Notes: generated from the sequence alone by a model not told the origin. DNA of 64,000 nucleotides from Eumeta japonica (GCA_005406025.1 BGZK01000297.1:372001-436000), one strand, 5' to 3'. Positions 11,386-23,582 are shown, counted from the first letter of the stretch. Program-made: numbers and translations.

Positions 11386-11639
11386 GGCAGTCGCACGAGT
11401 AATCCGCACTGTAATCAAATGTTAGGGTTCTTCACAATATATAATATTATAGCGAAACGTTGCCAAACGTAATGGACGCTATTATCACAAATATTATATT
11501 CGTACTAAGTACCTAGTCAACCGAGCTTTGTTATGCCTCTTTCGGATTCACAGTGAGAAAATGATAACTTTCAAATGGGAAAAATTGTTTTTTATGTTCA
11601 TTTTGAACGATAGATGTTTAGATATATAATGTATATAGA
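11386..11639. other. Non-coding stretch, nothing recognised
   Basis: AT-rich spacer between two repeats. Confidence 0.45.
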
Positions 11640-11990
11640 CCACATAATATCTAAAATTCACCGTTTCCTGCTTTCACATTAAAAGTGCCTTGCAATGCTA
11701 CCGTTGTTGAATAAGTTACGTTAAGGGTGCCCGTATCGCGGCGTTAGATCCATTAACATAGAAAAAGTGCTGCGCTTCAGAACTTTACACGAGATGGCGC
11801 TGTAGGAAAACGTTTGCAAAATAAAACTTTTTGGTCGCTTTTTGCGGAGAAGACATCTGTATACATAAATTGGAAAAGTAAAAAGTTATGAAAGCATATC
11901 AATACCGGCAATATGTCGATATGAAACTTCAGCTATAAACTCAACGATCATGTGAACGGCGACGGGAGCCCGCGTCAGTGTGTCAAAGTT
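11640..11990 (+). repeat. Dispersed repeat family B, copy 1
   Basis: Shares ordered motifs with copies at 46640-46990 and 55740-56040: 'cacattaaaagtgcc' (46.7 kb: 'cacgttaaaaatgtc'), 'tgctaccgttgttgaa', 'acgagatggcgctgta', 'gaagacatctgtatacata' and a following 'gaaaagtaaaa'. The family is about 300-350 bp, non-coding and quite diverged. No terminal repeats are apparent. Confidence 0.5.
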
Positions 11991-12439
11991 ACAAAAAACA
12001 GTAACCGACTCAGCTATAAGCTATTTGAATCTGTAACCATTCATGCACTTAAATAATTTCAATATGTACACAAGTCACTAGCATGTCTATTAGATGATTC
12101 TCTGATTAACAAAAATCAGTGCTTAAACTTTATGTAGTAACAAAACAATACACACGGTATAAATAAGAAATATGTCCGTAGACTTAAATAGAATTAAAAA
12201 AGAATTTGCCTTTTTTGAATCTGTTTTTCTTTTATATGAAATGTTGAAAATAAAGTGATAACGACTTATATGAATGTGACCTATTGACACGACCGAGGAC
12301 AATCATTTTTAAACGGTTTTATTTAGGTTGTCCTGCTTGTTTTTTGTGTCAAATTTATAAATTGAAATTTCACCCTGACCTGAAATTTGATACACGCTTT
12401 TAGATCTGATGACAGTACAATTTTCTGAATAAAGTATCA
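11991..12439. other. Non-coding stretch, nothing recognised
   Basis: AT-rich with no supported feature. Confidence 0.45.
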
Positions 12440-12790
12440 TTGGAACACCAAGATGGCGCCCGCCACATATCGATTACATATTTTTTTACAACTTCCTCAA
12501 TATGGATAACAAATGAAAGGGCTTAACTAGTAAAATAATGTACACATTGAATAAAAATGCAAATCCAATAGGGGCGCCAATAAAATGGCGGATTACATGT
12601 TTCTTTCGCTACCCCCTAAACGTGGGTATCAAGTGAAAGGGCTTGATTAGTAAAATACTGTATACTACGACAAATTTAACAATCTCAGAAGGCGGATGCA
12701 CAAAATGCCAGAGTTTATATTTACTCTAATATGGGTGATGGCTATCAAATGGAAAAGCTTTACAAGTAGAACACAGCGCATGGCGGACCA
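12440..12790 (+). repeat. Diverged tandem repeat, three units of about 116-122 bp
   Basis: A recurring phrase marks each unit: 'aacaaatgaaagggcttaac' near 12505, 'tatcaagtgaaagggcttga' near 12627 and 'tatcaaatggaaaagcttta' near 12743, each followed by 'tagtaaaataatgta' or a variant. Each is preceded by an 'aaatggcgg' or 'aagatggcgc' word and an '(a)catatttttt' stretch. The spacings between phrases are about 122 and 116 bp. I recall similar 'gaaagggcttgactagta' repeats in other Lepidoptera. Confidence 0.7.
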
Positions 12791-12885
12791 TAGAGTTCTG
12801 ACAGTCTATACTTACATTAAAACTCAATTCTTTTGTTCTCTACTCAATACTCAACACTGAGTAATAAAATCAAAACTAAAAACTT

Positions 12886-13300
12886 AAAAATAAAATTAGT
12901 AAAAGAAATTTATAACTTAAACGGTTTTATTGAAAATAATTATGTGAATTATATATTAAACGCTAATAAATAATTAGGTAAATCTTAGATATCAGTCAAC
13001 GCACCACTTTCCTCATCGATCTAGGAAATCGATCACACAAAAAAATAAAATTGTGGGGCGTATCATAAACTGAATAAATAGCGTTTATAATGATATGAGC
13101 AGGTGATTATGAAAATTAAATGCGCCTCAAGATTTTATTTTTTTGTCTGATCAATGCCCTTGATCGATGAGGAGAGTTGTATATTGACTGGTACCTAAGA
13201 TTTACATAATTAAATATTTATTAGCGTATAGGTATTATTCGCATAATTATTTTCAATAAAATCGTTTAACTCAAAATTTTTTTTTTATAATTTTATTTTT
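12886..13300. mobile_element. Long foldback element with arms of about 165-175 bp
   Basis: The left arm (about 12886-13055) and right arm (about 13125-13300) are inverted copies in collinear order: 'acttaaacggttttattgaa' pairs with 'ttcaataaaatcgtttaact', 'cgctaataaataatta' with 'taaatatttattagcg', 'gtaaatcttagatatcagtc' with 'gactggtacctaagatttac', and 'ctcatcgatctaggaaatcg' with 'gatcaa...gatcgatgag'. The loop is about 70 bp. There is no coding capacity. This matches a non-autonomous foldback or long-TIR MITE; similarity is highest in the middle of the arms, and the ends fade into A/T runs. Confidence 0.75.
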
Positions 13301-14037
13301 ATTGTATAAGTCTCGTGTAAGGTTTATAGAATCATTCGTCTATGGTTTCTGAGTTGCCGGTGACTTTTTATCGCCATAGCGGAAAATGGACTGCAAAAAT
13401 GTTGTTTCATAAAAATGTCAGAATTTTATCGAACCGGTTGGAAACGCATAAAACTGGTAATCATTTTCGTCGGCGACTTTCGTTTAATAAAGGAAGATAC
13501 CGTGTTTTGTTTTGGGAAAAAATTTGCAAGTAAATTGCCAAATTATTCAGAAAAGCAATCATCTGATGTGGACTTAAGTGACGATGTTGTCCTAAGTTAA
13601 ATATATCCTGATGACGAACTTTTATTAGTCATAGACAATGAAATTGATGGCAGTATGTTTTCAATTGACGAATAATAACGGTTCGTGATAAAACGTCTGG
13701 TAAATTTCAAGGTTAGTTTATTACCAACTGGGTTTATATATAGTTTGATGTAGATATTGATGACTCGATGAGCGGTCGATTAAATTAATGGTAGTCGTAT
13801 TCATTCAATTTCGATTCGTATAATGTAAAAAAAATATCAAAATATATATTTTTGAAGACAATTCAAATTATAACTCGTAATGAATGTGGACTTGACGAAG
13901 TTTTGGGTATCCATCCTTTTCAAAGATTTTCATTCGACCTTTGAGAAGGATTGATAGATGATAATTAACTTAGCTCCTTTATACGAGGATTGACAAAGTT
14001 TCATATTTTGATAATAAATGAATGATGTGGTTGGTTG
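13301..14037. other. Non-coding stretch, nothing recognised
   Basis: Two short overlapping open frames (13342-13600) end in an acidic stretch (SSDVDLSDDVVLS) and are then broken by stops. This could be a decayed transposon gene, but I cannot name it. Confidence 0.35.
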
Positions 14038-17000
14038 CGGATTTTATTTATTTATTTATAAAGACCTTTTCCTCCGAATTCTCTACTTCTTCGAGGTGTT
14101 TCCAAGTTCTTATTATTATAGTATGTCTCACAATTCGGTGTGCCTCTTGGGATGGGCCTCCTCAAGCTCTCTCCAATGAATTCTATCTTCTGCTGCTCTA
14201 GTCCAGTAAGGTCCCAGGGTTAGGCGGAAGTTATTTTTCCATCTTGTTTCTGGACGCCCCTTTCTTTTACAATCCTCACTTGGATACCATAAACTTACTT
14301 ATTTGGCCATTTGTTTATTTTGCTACGTAACGCATGTCTTGTATGACGCCCTTTTAAATGATATATATGAGTTATTATATCTACAACTTAGTTTTTCTTG
14401 TTATTTCGGATTTTCTTATTTTATCACTAAAAACTTAAACATGTTCTTTTCTATTGCCCTTTGTGTACTAGCTAGTTTTTTTAAGCTTGTCCGCATCTGT
14501 ATGTCATGCACGGGAGGATGCAGTTGTTGAAAGTCTTTTTCTTGACATGCAGACCTAAATTTTTGTTTTTCATTATTTCTTTTAGTGACCAATATTTATT
14601 CCATCCACAAGCTATTTTTTTGGACATAGAGTCCTCCGGGGATCTGATCTAGGTAAACATATTCCTTCACTTATTCTATTGTTTCCGTAAGCCTTTATGT
14701 TGACTTCTGAAGAGTTGATCATGAATCTTGTTTTGTTTGCATTCATTACTAATCCTACATCTCTGCTTTTTTCTGCTATGGTTTTTAGTATGTATCCTAG
14801 TGTTTTGGGATCTTCTTCTAACAAGACAATATCATCAGCGAATCTCAGATGGTTAAATATACTACCGTTGATGTTGATGCCGTAGTTTTACCAGTTTAAT
14901 CTTCTAAATACGTACTCGAGTACAGCACTGAACAGCTTGGAAGAGAGCGGTCTCTGTCTCATGCCTCTGTTTATAAGAAATGGGTCTCCTTTTATTTCCA
15001 ATTTCAGGTGACTTTTACATTTTTTGTAGATAGATTTTATTATTTGTATATAGGCCTCATCTACTCCTTATTCTTTGAGACGCAACCAGATAAATTTATG
15101 GTTTAGACTGTCAAAATCTTTGGAGTAACCTATGAAGCAGATATATATATAAGGCTTTTTGGTATTCATTATATTTTTGCAATACTTGTTTAATTGTGTG
15201 GATATGATCTATTGTACTGAAGTTCTTTCTGAATCCTGCTTTTTAAATTGGTTGGTTTTTGTCTAGGAATTTTGTTATTCTTTCCAGAATTATTTTTGCA
15301 AAGACCTTGTACATATTTGAAATGAGGCTTATTGGTCTATAGCTGCCATTGTTATCCTTACTTCCTTTCTTATGGAGGAGAATAGTATGAGATTCGCTTC
15401 ATTGTTTCGGGATGGTGTCAGTTGTTAAAATATCATTAAACAGCTTAGTTAAAACCGGATTTATTTCTACTACAGCATCTGTTATCAGCTTATTTATTAT
15501 ACAGTCAGGTCTTGGAGCTTTATCTAGCTTTTGTGACATTATGGCTTTCTGGGTTTCTTGCACTAGTATTGATGGGACAACTTTTTATCTCGTGATTGGA
15601 TTCTTGCAAGTGATATTTTCTAGTTAGGCATTATTACATGATTAAAGGGTTCTTTAGAAGTCTGAAGCCAGTTTAGGATTTCTCTACGGCTTATTATTTG
15701 TTTGGATCTGATACTCTTTAATTTAGGTGTCCATTCCGTTTCATGCTCTTTTAATTCTTTAAACGCTTTTTTGTTTCCCCTAGTTTTTGGATTTCGGCTT
15801 CTAGTTTATTCTTCGCTTCAGTTTCCTGTCATTTCTTATACTCTCTCGGATCTGTTTACTCAGTGCGGATATTATGTTATGGTTTTCTTTTCTTTGTGAC
15901 TCGTCGGTTATTAATTCTTTTCCTTTTTCTAGTAGCTCTATCGTTCTGACGCTGAAGTTTTCATCATTAACTGAATTTGCTTTTATTTTTCTTATTTGTG
16001 ACAATTGTTTAATCAATCGTATTTATCCGTGACACTTCTGTTCGAGTTTACTATTTTTATCGATATCTTGGTAAGTGAGAAATCAATGTTTTTTTTGAAA
16101 TGCTCTGGTATCAACTGTTTAATATTTATTTTATTTCTACCTCTTTGAGTCGGTAGCTTTTTTGTAGAAGGCAACGCACCATTCGGTGATCCATATTGAA
16201 ATTTATATTCTGTATTACGTGTGCGTCATTGAATAAATTGGGTTTGTTAGTTATTATGAAGTCAATTTCGTTTGTATATTTTCCATCAGGTGATAGCCTG
16301 GTTCATTTAGTTTTGAGGTTTTTTTGAAGACAGAATTCAGTAGTGTTAAGTTGTTTTGTAGTAAGTGATCAATTATTCTATGGCTGTTATCACTTCTCTT
16401 TCCATATCCGTATTTACCCAATATTAGTTCCTCGTCGGATTTTCTACTATCAACCTATGCGTTAAAGACAGCCATAACTATGAGATAGTTATTATGGTAT
16501 TTTTTCGTAATACCTGACACAGTGAAATAAAAGCCGCCGCTTTCGCTTTCGGGTGCTGACTCTGTGGGTGAAAATCCTTGTATGATTATCCACGGTTTTC
16601 TTGTATCTTGCTATGTTAATATTGAGTATTGCTAATTTTTCTGAGATTCCTATCAGCTCTTGTATGTAGTTTTTCAATGTTTTTCTGATTAAGAAGCCGA
16701 CTCTTCTAAAGCCGGCTGTTTCTCATTTTTGGTATAATATGTAATCATTGTGTTCCACTATTTTCTCTTCTGATCTTCTCATTTCACTTATGCCTAAGAT
16801 GTCGTATTTTACGTGCTGTAATGCTTCTTCCAATTTCAAAAGGCTTTCATGTTTTTTCAGGGTTCTCGTATTAAGTGTTGCAATGTAAAATTTTTCACTT
16901 CTTTTTGCTGGAGGGTTTTGGTCTAGTGCTCCCGCGGGGACCAGCCGTGATGGGAGACGATTTGTATGATGCTTCTGTTTGTGATTATTTGTTGTAGCAG

Positions 17001-17900
17001 TTTTGGTTTGTGTTTGCTTCCAGTTTTCCGGGGCTTTGATTAGTTTTTTTTATTATTTAGCTAGTGATCAGATCTTGTTCTTTCTACATTATTCAATGAG
17101 TTCGGTATAATGATTTTGCTCCTGTGAACTTCAGTAAGAGATGGAGTTGTATTTTTCGAAAAAATACTTGTACTGGCTTTTTTCTGCGTTGATTGGTTGG
17201 AAGATCTTGAAGTTTCTCTCTTTCTCTTTTCTCTAATGTAGTCTTTAAGCTTAATCACTTTAAGTTTGTCCTTTCTTATATAGGCGGTGTTTCCCTTTCT
17301 CTTTTCTTCCTTTACTTGGGGTTGCAATTGTTTTCGTATTTCTAGGATTTTTTTAGAATAATCTTCCTTTACATAAATGTTGCATAGAAAATTTGACTTG
17401 TTTTTTAGTGTAAGATGTTTTTTCCAGATTGTCGTGAAAGAGACTACGACAGGTCGGTTTCTGTTTTCCGTCCTTCTTCTAATTCTATAGACTTTACTAA
17501 TCTCTTGACTGTTTATGTGTACTCCTATACCTTCTACAGTTTCTTTTATATAGTCTACCAGTTCTGTCTCTGCTTTTACTTCCTCGTTTACCCCAAAAAA
17601 TCAGATTGTTCTTTCATTTCTCGTTTGCAACAATTTGATTTTCGACTCAAGTTTAGATGTTTTGTTTTTGAGGTATTTGTTTTCTTCCATTATTTCATTC
17701 ATTTTCTCGTCTATCGCTTTCACAACGTTCCTAGTGACTGATTCGCGTTATCTACTTGGCTCGTCTGTCTAGTTTCTCATCGAGTTTCCGTAAAAGTAGT
17801 TCCATATTTTTATCCATAGCGACTAAGGAATTAGACAGATTTTGAGATTTTTCGTGGCAACATTTTGCTTTGTTGAATTATGGGGAAATTTTATTTCCAT
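14038..17900 (-). mobile_element. RTE-like non-LTR retrotransposon (LINE), nearly full length, inactive
   Basis: Read on the minus strand, one long decayed frame carries a coiled-coil leader, an APE-type endonuclease and a reverse transcriptase, and ends in an (aaat)n-like tail at about 14040-14060. Its order and motifs match the single-frame 'endonuclease-reverse transcriptase' elements abundant in Lepidoptera. It is about 3.9 kb, close to the usual size, so it is not strongly 5'-truncated. Stops and frameshifts are spread throughout, so it is an old insertion. I could not find a certain target-site duplication. Clade assignment (RTE rather than another APE-type clade) is from recall. Confidence 0.85.
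14128..17818 (-). pseudogene. Endonuclease-reverse transcriptase frame of the LINE (many stops and frameshifts)
   Basis: From the N-terminus: a leader starting MDKNMELLLRKLDEKLDRR near 17818, a KNNLIF block typical of the ORF1-like RNA-binding leader, then a basic linker (17061-17327). The endonuclease follows: the YLIVMAVFNA block near 16460-16490 stands for the usual MGDFNA, and NMDHRMVRC near 16170-16190 is the SDH-like catalytic box with Asp-His kept. The reverse transcriptase has GMRQRPLSSKLFSAVLEYVF (motif B, normally RQGDP.SP) near 14910-14975 and an intact FADDIVLLEE (motif C) near 14820-14850. The C-terminus reads GRPETRWKNNF and ends EEAHPKRHTEL with a stop at 14128-14130. The QGD of motif B and the endonuclease MGD are altered, so the protein would be dead even if its frame were continuous. 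Confidence 0.8.
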
Positions 17901-18017
17901 TATTGGTACGCGTAACAGTAACAAGTTTTCATTATTTTACACTGATTTTAATTATTTCTCTCGGAGGTCTATAACGTATGTGTTATCACTGTAACCACTG
18001 GAAATGGCGTGTAGATA

Positions 18018-18480
18018 AAACATCTTTTTTAATTTCTCCATAAAAATATTGTGTTCCATATTTTATACATCTATGGCTCCATACCATAATATTGGCGCTA
18101 GTTCGATCCTCATATTATGGTTCTGAAGAGGAACGGAGAAATTCTTTGTCACGTGACATTTTTTCGGCCATTCTTGAAAATATTGAATATTATTCATGGA
18201 AAATGCATGTAAATCACACCCGAACAATGGGACAGTCATTCCAAATAAACGTTTCGTTGCTGATCCAGGAAATTGAGCGTAGGGTCAATAAATCGCAATT
18301 TACCGAACTCCTAAAATGACCTTTTGCGTTATAAATCGCGGTCGGCAATATCATTTCCCTATATTGGCCTGGGCCTTCCTATTTCAGACGGCCACTTGCA
18401 TGGAACAATTGCGGGGACCTATTCTCGAATATCTTTCGTCATGTATTTAGTAAATTTATTTTGTACCAATAAAGTGGATG
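18018..18480 (+). other. Unassigned open frame followed by a polyadenylation-like signal
   Basis: A frame at 18092-18319 reads protein-like near its end (SFQINVSLLIQEIERRVNKS) and stops at 18319. About 150 bp downstream is 'gtaccaataaagtgg' with an AATAAA. This could be the last exon of a gene or a retrocopy, or chance. No splice acceptor is obvious and I recognise no family. It lies just upstream (in element terms) of the minus-strand LINE. Confidence 0.15.
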
Positions 18481-18999
18481 AAAAACTAAGTTGATATTTA
18501 TTTAATAATTTGAATATTGATGTAAGGGCTTTTTAAAAAAAACAATACTTAATGTCGCACTCACATTTGTCGGGTGAGCTTCAACGTTCCACCCGTTTGG
18601 CGGCTTCTGCGCAACCACAAAGAATTCAAGCTTTTTTATAAAAGGACATTTTAAAATATGATATTTAACAACAAACAGTTGTCAATTATTCAGAAAAACT
18701 GTATCATATTTTTCAGTAAATTATATATAAATACAATTTTTTGAAGTTATAGTCTCATAGGCGCATTAAGAGTAACAGATAAAAGTATACTTTAGCATGT
18801 TTATAGAATCAGCGCGCATCGATGTAGCACACCACTTATTATTATGATTATTTTTATTACAGGATGGAATTGATTATCTATCTTTCTGCAAATATTTATA
18901 ATCTCCTTTTTTAGAACAACTTTGCCATAGTAACCATGACAAAAATATGTCATTGAAAATATGCTTATAAATAACATAAATCAATAAAGAGAAAATCCT
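18481..18999. other. AT-rich non-coding stretch, nothing recognised
   Basis: No protein-like frame or repeat. Confidence 0.5.
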
Positions 19000-19480
19000 G
19001 CCTGGTGCGAGGACGCGTAGGCACACGCGCACGCGCCCCGCGGGGCGATATAAAGATCGTCTAAGATATTATTATATTAGTCTCTGATTTTCTACATGTA
19101 GTCCACTCATAAACAAACAAAACTAACTAAGGAAAATTATTGCGTCAACAATACTTCACGCAACTTACGGACTCGCAAGCAATAGTGTACCCTCTGCAAA
19201 CTCCTCAAAAATAAATCATGTTTGCATATTCGATAGCAATGAAAGCCGTAGGTATTAAACAGTTAAACATTATTCACACACAATCTTAGTTCCGAAAACG
19301 TCAGTATCGTTAACGTAACACTTTATAACAAAATATTTAAACCTCAAGCCGCGCGTCCGGTCATTGACCGCGCACGACCGTCCGCAACGCATCTATCCGT
19401 ATCGACGTGCTGTAATTCACTGACACCTACGTGCGAACCTTTGATGACGTGGTGGCTTAGTTGGGCGGGGAGGGGGGTGC
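19000..19480. promoter_or_regulatory. CpG-rich flanks with a TATA-like word
   Basis: Two CpG-rich patches (19010-19055 with 'gcacgcgccccgcggggcg', and 19350-19480 with 'ccgcgcgtccggtcattgac') flank AT-rich DNA. 'cgatataaagatcg' follows the first patch directly, as a TATA box might. There is no supported transcript downstream, so a promoter is speculative. Confidence 0.2.
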
Positions 19481-19483
19481 ATC

Positions 19484-19726
19484 GTGCGCGCATCACCTAA
19501 GTATATATCTCGTGAGATTACACTTTCACGTTTTGATCTATTTTTTGGCATAAACGACTACTTCAATGAATATGGCTTTTTTGGTAAAGTTGTTATAAAA
19601 AAGGAGGACATTATAAATATTTGCGGAATGACGCATGATCGATCCCGTGCGGTATACGGAGCGCTATCTCTTATGAAGATTTGGTCGTCCTTCGTCGGCG
19701 GTGATTTCACGCTAGAAGGTGGATGA
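19484..19726 (+). other. Unassigned open frame of 80 codons
   Basis: Begins just after a G-rich tract and the CpG-rich patch (no ATG at the listed start; it opens with GTG). It contains protein-like stretches (FDLFFGINDYFNEYGFFGK). No family is recognised, the stop is at 19724-19726, and there is no splice or polyadenylation evidence. It is more likely chance than a gene. Confidence 0.12.
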
Positions 19727-19928
19727 GCAAGCGATACACGTCGACTAATGCAACTCTCATTTTTCACTTATTTTCATTCTCTTTTAGATACGTAACAGAT
19801 ATACCAGCGTACCACTACATTTAGTGGAAATTGTCATGACTAAAATTTAACATCTTCACAGGTGTCTCAAACACTTGGAACAGGTCACAATACTTAAACG
19901 AGAAACTGTTGAAACCAATTTAGGAACA

Positions 19929-20810
19929 CCGGCCAAGAGAATGTCAGACCATGTTCAGTGTAGAGTTCCGTGACCGTTACAACAAAAAAAAAAAAAAACA
20001 TAAATTTTGTATCAGTTTTGCATCGTAAAATTATAGATAGTCAAGTGTATACAAACGTTCTTTTTTCGGTTTAAGGGGTAAAGAATAGATTTTGATAAAT
20101 AATTATATGACAACCTTTTTACAAAGTGTATATCAAGTACATTTTACTACTACTGAATAACTTTAATGTAAACCTTTACTATTTTAATGTATTCACCTAA
20201 ATATATAATTTTGTTTTAAATTTTAAAAGCGTTATAACACTTATTCCAGTCTCAAAATATAAATTAACCGATCTGAAAAAGTGTACCAGCAAAAGAGCGT
20301 GTCTTCATAGCGCTTTTGACTTTTTGTTGAGAAGCGCAATTTTTGGGCAACACTCAAAAACAGTATATCTGATTGTTATTTTTTTTTGTAAGTATTTAAG
20401 CGTTACCTTTATAATTCTTTTCATAGTCCTTTTGATATATTGCTTGAAAAAAAATGGGAGGCAACACAATTTAAGGTACTTTTAGACAGATTATATCCTA
20501 AAATAATCACTTATTTAAAAACAATTGGTTGTAGACTTTAACGTGTTTTTAAAAGAACTGTCGAAATATTCGTCACAAGTTGACGTTTATTGAAAAAAAA
20601 AATTTATAGCTTGTGTCACATGTATAGAGTGCGTTTCTTAGAAATATGTATTTTTGATATTCAACTACCAAATGAAGTAGTGACCTATATCAGGCAGTTA
20701 TGCTCCAAATTTAATCAATTTAATCTTGTAGTTATTGAGTAGAATGCCTGTGACATACGAACGGGTATAATGGTTCCGTTTTTACCATTTTGGCTACGGA
20801 ATGCTAAAAA
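19929..20810 (+). mobile_element. Dispersed repeat family A, copy 1 (882 bp)
   Basis: Opens with 'ccggccaagagaatgtcaga' and 'agtgtagagttccg', and closes with 'acatacgaacgg', 'ggttccgtttttaccatttt' and 'ctacggaatgctaaaaatg'. The same order of blocks is found at 22833-23582 and, reversed, at 40485-41244. Inner landmarks include 'aaaagagcgtgtcttcata', 'gagaagcgcaatttttgg' and 'actcaaaaacagtatatc'. I recognise it as a very common lepidopteran non-coding repeat. It has no open frame. Confidence 0.75.
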
Positions 20811-20999
20811 TGAACGAAAACAGACCATTCGTTGATTTCATTTCCGCATAGAAAGAACCTAGTTGATCTTATCTCAATAACCACTTATATTCAGTTTTAG
20901 TTAACGTCCAGTTGTTTACCAGTTTTTAGTGCACCGCTGCCAAAAAAAAAAATCGTTTTCAAACCATAATTTTTTTATTTCTGAATAATTTAAATGTTT
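20811..20999. other. Short non-coding stretch
   Basis: Nothing recognised; it ends in A/T runs. Confidence 0.45.
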
Positions 21000-21190
21000 T
21001 TTTTTCCTCGCTGAGAATAGGTACCGTGACATTATTCGCCGGCGGGCGCGGGCGGCGCGTGTTAAATCAAAGGCCCGTAAGGTTGGCACCACTGTTGTCG
21101 GGCCTACCAAACTGGCCTATCTGATGCCGCCGGCCGATCCCGACGAACGGGCGCTGCCAACATTAGCCCGTCAAAGTGCTAACGAGCCTA
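21000..21190. promoter_or_regulatory. CpG-rich island
   Basis: A compact GC-rich patch ('cgccggcgggcgcgggcggc', 'gatgccgccggccgatcccg') inside AT-rich DNA. It overlaps a minus-strand open frame (20916-21110) that has only basic, Arg-rich composition forced by the GC content. It may be a regulatory element or part of a GC-rich repeat. Confidence 0.18.
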
Positions 21191-22832
21191 GAAATGACAA
21201 TTTGATAGCTGTCAAAATGAACATTCTGATATTTATGTGAGCCGTTTGATTTATATACGCCTTTACATTTTCTTAACTTCGAATGATTCGTTTTTCGTGT
21301 TTCGCTTAACAAATGACTGTATTTCGAATTTTATAATAGTTCTTCGTATTGCGCAAGAAACGCTTGTCGATGGATATTAATTTTAATAAATATGATTTGA
21401 AATTGATAAATGAATAAAGGAGTCAGTAAATAAACAAGTATTACTTGTTTAACTTCAATATTTGCCTCCTTTACATTTAGATGACTATGAATAAATTAAA
21501 GGTCACAATATATAACGATAATTTATAATCATTAAATTATAACTAAATTTTGTATTTACTTAAAATTTTTAAGCTATTGCATAGCTTCTATCGCGGGTCT
21601 TGAGCGTGGAGACAGAATCCAGAAATTCATTAACGTAAATAACCTAACACCCTCCACTCCGACCGGCACTGCGGTGATACTTTTTACCTTTGCCATCTAT
21701 CGATGAATAGCAGAACTTTCAATGACTTTGCCTCTAGGTGGTATTGGTTGTATCGGCGTTACTGCGCATGCGTTATCCCCCTATTCGCTCTGCAATCTGA
21801 TGACTCATGCCTGCTTAGAGTTTCGGCGTTAGGGCACCTCTTCAAAAAAATACTGCATAAATAAAATAAATAAATAATTGTAATTGCATAAGTTGATAAA
21901 AAATACTTTGCAATAGCTTTACCGCGGCAGTCCCCGAGTGCCACACGTGTTTTTAATTTTATGGATATGGTTTGTTTTCAGTATTATTATAACGTTTTTT
22001 TGACACTGAAAATCCTTCGAAAACCGTTTTATATGAAATTTCAGATGACACTTAATCCTAGAAATAAATTGCAGATATTCAAATCTAAGATTTTTTGAAG
22101 AGAACCCATGAAATAATTTATAACATAAAATAATCAAAAACATCTAACTTATTTTTGATGAGTTTTTTTTTTCTATTTCACGTCACATTATGCGGACTGT
22201 TTGAACAATGAGAAAGCCCAAGTATACAAGTCATCAAAATATAATGAAATTAAATCTAGGAAATATCAACATGTGAATTTTCTCACGCACAAACTAAGGT
22301 ATTTTATAAACTTCGATCAAACCTATCGACATTATTTGAAATCACTATTGTAATAAAAATTAATCCAATAATTATATGTGTCGTATTAATGATTTTGATT
22401 TACTTACTCGAAAACGCATTGTAGTTTTTGATGGCGTATACCCGAAATGCAATGAACAATGATTTTTTTAGCGAACAACTATAGTTTAAATATTTTTTAA
22501 CGTATTTAAAATACACTGAAATGCTAGCTTATAAGGAAAATCAAGATTTATTGATAAATCAATTGAAACATTTTAATTTACTTCTAAATTTAAATAAATA
22601 ATCCATTTGGAGATCCATATCTTTATATATTACAATATTCTTGTCACAACATTTTTTAAAAGGTCATAACTATTGTCAGCCTAAGTTATGTGAATATTTA
22701 ATGAATTAATGATATCTAACAAGTTGACACTTCACAGCTGTGCTAAGCCCGATACAGATAGCTCGCACGTGCCTGGCCATAATGAAGAAACGAAAAAACA
22801 GCAATATTATATAAATAAATATTAAAATAAAA
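21191..22832. other. AT-rich non-coding stretch with one small palindrome
   Basis: A 21-bp hairpin with 10-bp perfect arms ('taaacaagta', one base, 'tacttgttta') sits at 21431-21451. Nothing else is supported. Confidence 0.5.
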
Positions 22833-23582
22833 CTGGCCAAGAGCCTGTCGGACCATGCTCATTATAGGGTTCCAAAGCCATTATTACAAAGAAATGCACT
22901 ACAGATGAAAATTACGTTATTACACTTTTTCCATATTTCCCGTACAGAATAGTTATCAGCACTTTAGTCGCTAATAACTAGAAAAACAAGTAGGTATCTT
23001 GACTATTGCTATTATACGAGTGTAAACTAAAATGCTTCAGAAAAAGAGCGTATCTTTATGGCACTTACGTCATTTTATTAAGAAGCGCAGTTTTTCGGTA
23101 ATAACTCAAAAACAGTATATCCAACCACGTTCAAAATAGTTTTCGTTGAAAGCATTTTTTAAGCGTGACTTCTGTTAATTTTTCATAGTTTTGGGACATA
23201 TGGTTTAAAAAAAAGAGGGGGGACATAATTTCTGCAAACTTCGGAGCGATTATTTCCGAAATTATTCACGTAGTCAGAAAAAATGCTTAGCAACTTTCAA
23301 ATGTTTTTGAAAGAACTATCCAAATATGTAACACTCGTTGATGTTTCTTCAAAAAAATTTTTTCAGCTTCTGTTACATGTATGCAGTGCTCCCCCTAGAA
23401 ATATTTACTTTTGTTACTTAACTACCAAACTAAGTAGCGACTCTACATGACACCTACACTATAAATTTCATCAAAATATGTCTAGCAGTTTTTGAATAAA
23501 ACGCCTGTTACATACGGATGGACGGACATAGCGAAACTATAAGGGTTCCGTTTTTGCTATTTTGGCTCGGAACCCTAAAAAA
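22833..23582 (+). mobile_element. Dispersed repeat family A, copy 2 (750 bp)
   Basis: The best-preserved copy. It opens 'ctggccaagagcctgtcgga' then 'attatagggttcc', and closes 'acggatggacggacatagcg', 'aagggttccgtttttgctat' and 'ggctcggaaccctaaaa'. 'tagggttcc' near the start and 'ggaacccta' at the end are inverted relative to each other. It contains 'gagcgtatctttatggcac' and 'aactcaaaaacagtatatcc', shared with the other copies. It is non-coding; no certain target-site duplication was seen. Confidence 0.8.

Noticed and set aside
10997..11425. 142-codon open frame, among the longest in the window
   Set aside because: The second half is the LINE/SINE tail ending in 'tttgaagtcggtcaataat'; the first half is AT-rich with no domain.
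12440..12790. CRISPR-like array
   Set aside because: Units are diverged throughout with no constant repeat and variable spacer, and the DNA is eukaryotic.
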